Positions 61,872 through 64,000 of a stretch of DNA of 64,000 bases are shown here, one piece after another. Position numbers and translations under genes: made by a program. Each line of letters opens with the position of its first letter. Position 1 is the first letter of the stretch. The notes beneath the pieces are model-generated. The model searched no databases, was not told the origin of the DNA, and saw only the letters and a program-made list of their open reading frames with translations. The stretch comes from Pedobacter sp. WC2423 (GTDB lineage Bacteria > Bacteroidota > Bacteroidia > Sphingobacteriales > Sphingobacteriaceae), in contig NZ_CP162005.1 in NCBI RefSeq assembly GCF_040822065.1, positions 3,162,001-3,226,000 on the forward strand, read 5' to 3'.

Positions 61872-63197
61872 CTATAATAGATTTGGGTTATTCACGATCG
61901 CATCCTTAGGGAATCTCAATGTATATCTTGGATCGTTTAGCTGTAAAGTATAAGTTGTGCCCGATATGGTATGCGTCAAAGCAGGCTGTCCATATCTTCT
62001 TAAATCATACCAGCGATGACCTTCTAAAGCTAATTCTCTTTCACGCTCTGCATAAATCTCCTTTAGCAGCTCTGTTTTCGCTAAAGCCTGAATTCTCGTT
62101 TGCTCTGTCAGGAAATAAGCAGGCTTTAAACGCTTAGCCTTAAGTGCCAGTAAACTTTCCGTTGCCAGCGCAGTATTCCCGGTTTGTAAAGCTGCTTCGG
62201 CCTGGATCAGATAGAGTTCTCCGTTACGGAAAGAAATCTTAGTTTCGTTTCCTGTTGTTTTCTGAGAAACGTAACCTTTGCTTGATTTACTGAAGTACAT
62301 TGGAAAACGAAGATCATTCTCCTGATTATAAATATTAAGCAAATGTGATGAGATAAAGAAAGACTGCGCTACAGAAACCACTAATGTTTTCTCCATCGAC
62401 AGGATATTCTCTTTAGCCTGATAATGATTGGGTAATTTACTACCCTCAACATTCAGGTCTTCCAACTGATTGTTGATTGCTAAAGCCTGCTGAGCAGCAG
62501 CTAATGAATTGTTCCAGTCTCCTTTAAATTCATAAACTCTGGCTTTCAGCGCCAGTGCCGCACGCGTCGTAAAACGATAGTTCTTTCCAGCCTCGAAGGT
62601 AGCTACATTTAATAATTTCTGACCTTCATTGATATCTTCAATCACCTGATTATAAACAGCCTCAATAGTAGCAGGAGCGTATTTTTGTTCCAGATCCATT
62701 TTGATTGATAAAGGTATCCCACGATCAGTTCCAGCAGTAGCCGCCAGGTAAGGTTTCGCATATACATTCAGTAATTCAAAGTGGCTATACGCTCTTAATA
62801 AGTAAGCCTCTCCTTTTAACTGATCTGTTTCTGCACTTTTACCTGCCTTCTCCTGCACTTCCGCAATCACTTCATTGGCATAAAATATAGTTTTATAAAA
62901 TTCCAGGTATTGGAAAGAGGTTGTTACAGGATCCGGAGAAGCATCATTCCATTTAAAAAGATCACGATAAAATGCGATATCATTACCAGATTCATCGATA
63001 GCCAATTCATCTGTCCTTATAGCCAAAAGTGATTTATTAGTGGAGAATCCAGCATAGGCTGTATTCAGTAAATCCCTGAAATCATTTGCAGTTTTAGGGA
63101 CAACTTTTCCTACGGGTTCTATATCTAAATATTTTTTACAACTGCCCAGGGTGAGTAACACCAATAGCACAGCAGATAATTTTATAATTTTCTTCAT
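61872..63197 (-). CDS. SusD/RagB-family outer-membrane lipoprotein
   Basis: About 441 residues. Start chosen at 63197 (MKKIIKLSAVLLVLLT), giving a lipoprotein signal with lipobox GSCKKYLDIEPVG; the frame upstream has 11 unrelated residues. Family features: the SusD N-terminal helix and tetratricopeptide-like repeats (KSAETDQLKGEAYLLRAYSHFELLNVYAKPY, core LRAYSHFELLN), the late RNGELYLIQAEAAL and the terminal EGHRWYDLRRYGQ, RFPKDAIVNNPNL. It lids the SusC barrel and binds glycan or other ligand. Substrate unknown. Confidence 0.93.
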   Translation of the reverse strand: MKKIIKLSAVLLVLLTLGSCKKYLDIEPVGKVVPKTANDFRDLLNTAYAGFSTNKSLLAIRTDELAIDESGNDIAFYRDLFKWNDASPDPVTTSFQYLEFYKTIFYANEVIAEVQEKAGKSAETDQLKGEAYLLRAYSHFELLNVYAKPYLAATAGTDRGIPLSIKMDLEQKYAPATIEAVYNQVIEDINEGQKLLNVATFEAGKNYRFTTRAALALKARVYEFKGDWNNSLAAAQQALAINNQLEDLNVEGSKLPNHYQAKENILSMEKTLVVSVAQSFFISSHLLNIYNQENDLRFPMYFSKSSKGYVSQKTTGNETKISFRNGELYLIQAEAALQTGNTALATESLLALKAKRLKPAYFLTEQTRIQALAKTELLKEIYAERERELALEGHRWYDLRRYGQPALTHTISGTTYTLQLNDPRYTLRFPKDAIVNNPNLL

Positions 63198-63216
63198 TTT
63201 GAATCTGTTTTTAAGT

Positions 63217-64000
63217 TTAAAATGTTGCATTCAAACCAACTGAAATACTTCTGGAAATAGGCTGAGCATAAATATTACCATAAGTTTCAGGATCAGTATA
63301 TCCTTTGTATCCTGTGCTCAATACGAATAAGTTTCTGCCTTCAACACTAAACCTCAATGCATTTGCTTTGATTTTCGATGAAATTCTTGCTGGTAAAGTA
63401 TAACCTAAACGGACACTGTTTACACGCAGATAGCTCATTCTTTTGGCGAAAATATCCAAAGATTTGTAAGAGTTTCCAGGATCTGTATTGTTATACCAGT
63501 TATAAGCCATCCAGCGGCTTCCATCACCAGTCGCACTATCAAAAATCTGCGGCTGATTGGTGTTTGTATTGGTAGGTGTCCATGCGTTTAGAATGTCTTT
63601 AGAGAAATTCATTCCACGGTCAACTGCTGCTGGATTATAAGCAGGCGTAACAGTCATGAGCTGACTGAGGTTAAAGATTGCTGATATAGACAGATCAATA
63701 TTTCCAAAACGGAAACGGTTAATCAAACCTCCTGTATATTTAGGATCTCTGTCACCTGCATAAGTAAATAGTCCCTGGTATTCTTTATTTGTTAAAGAAG
63801 AAGCGGTAGCGTTTCCAGGGAAGAAATCTGCATATGGATCATATAATTTATAGAAGTTTTCTACAGATACCACTTTACCGTCCTGGATGAATTGTGGAAT
63901 TCCATTAGCATCCAATCCTGCTGTTTTCAAAACGAATACAGCATTTACAGGATAACCTTCTCTTGATGGCGTGAATTGATTAGCTCTGGCCATCTCACGG
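63217..64000 (-). CDS. SusC/RagA-family TonB-dependent receptor, C-terminal part
   Basis: The frame stays open through the window edge, so only about 261 C-terminal residues are seen. Segments FTYAGDRDPKYTGGLINRFRFGNIDLS, WMAYNWYNNTDPGN, LRVNSVRLGYTLP and the closing FSVEGRNLFVLSTGYKGYTDPETYG, SISVGLNATF are standard SusC barrel ends (cores GDRDPKYTGGL and GYKGYTDPE). It is followed by SusD after about 20 bp, the normal order susC-susD. Imports the SusD ligand through the outer membrane with TonB. Confidence 0.92.
   Translation of the reverse strand, partial: REMARANQFTPSREGYPVNAVFVLKTAGLDANGIPQFIQDGKVVSVENFYKLYDPYADFFPGNATASSLTNKEYQGLFTYAGDRDPKYTGGLINRFRFGNIDLSISAIFNLSQLMTVTPAYNPAAVDRGMNFSKDILNAWTPTNTNTNQPQIFDSATGDGSRWMAYNWYNNTDPGNSYKSLDIFAKRMSYLRVNSVRLGYTLPARISSKIKANALRFSVEGRNLFVLSTGYKGYTDPETYGNIYAQPISRSISVGLNATF

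Overview
The window reads as a chromosomal segment of a member of the Bacteroidota, most like a Sphingobacteriaceae (Pedobacter-type) genome. The evidence is a SusC/SusD pair, several TonB-dependent receptors with carboxypeptidase-like N-terminal extensions, DUF5777 and secreted-repeat proteins, AT-rich intergenic DNA, few Shine-Dalgarno sequences, and promoters of the Bacteroidota form (TTG, about 19 bp, TAnnTTTG). The genus is inferred from overall protein character, not from a search. I saw no rRNA, tRNA, CRISPR array, insertion sequence or prophage.

Layout. 1-8.7 kb: the end of an MFS_2 sugar symporter, a DEAD-box helicase, a TonB-type outer-membrane receptor, a fatty-acid desaturase, a phosphomannose-isomerase cupin, a FabF ketosynthase and a TetR regulator. 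8.9-16.8 kb: a sodium/solute symporter, then a tight reverse-strand operon joining an outer-membrane porin, a sodium/dicarboxylate symporter and succinate dehydrogenase (C, A, B). 17.0-32.4 kb: a PepSY membrane protein, then the centrepiece, a complete class I lanthipeptide (RiPP) locus. 32.4-39.6 kb: an MFS exporter, a glutaminyl cyclase lipoprotein, NhaA, a secreted VOC protein with a structured leader, a repeat protein and a hybrid histidine kinase. 40-49.4 kb: a DtxR-family metal regulator, an M28 peptidase lipoprotein, a fucose-type pair (lactonase-like hydrolase and FucP), an ArgE-like deacylase with a GNAT enzyme, DUF1015 and SerC. 49.7-54.7 kb: an ECF sigma factor with an anti-sigma/beta-barrel hybrid, divergent from an extracytoplasmic redox-type operon. 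54.8-64 kb: a GNAT enzyme, a very large phosphoesterase/kinase-like/beta-barrel fusion, a patatin, a LytTR regulator and SusD with partial SusC.

Lanthipeptide locus. A 63-residue precursor (18522-18713) has a pinensin-like leader ending in GG and a short core with seven Ser/Thr and two Cys. Four reverse-strand genes form one operon: a C39-peptidase ABC exporter, a LanB glutamylation protein, a separate LanB elimination protein, and a LanC-like cyclase that lacks two of the three usual zinc ligands and carries an extra C-terminal region of about 200 residues. A divergent forward operon encodes two DUF3526-type ABC permeases, a siderophore-type TonB receptor and an ABC ATPase. The precursor promoter and the 79-bp divergent control region share palindromes related to TTGCAAC-N3-GTTGCAA placed on promoter elements, so the three transcription units probably answer to one regulator, which is not encoded in the cluster. 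The acidic, His-rich core, the siderophore-type receptor and the flanking PepSY protein make a metal-binding role for the product worth testing.
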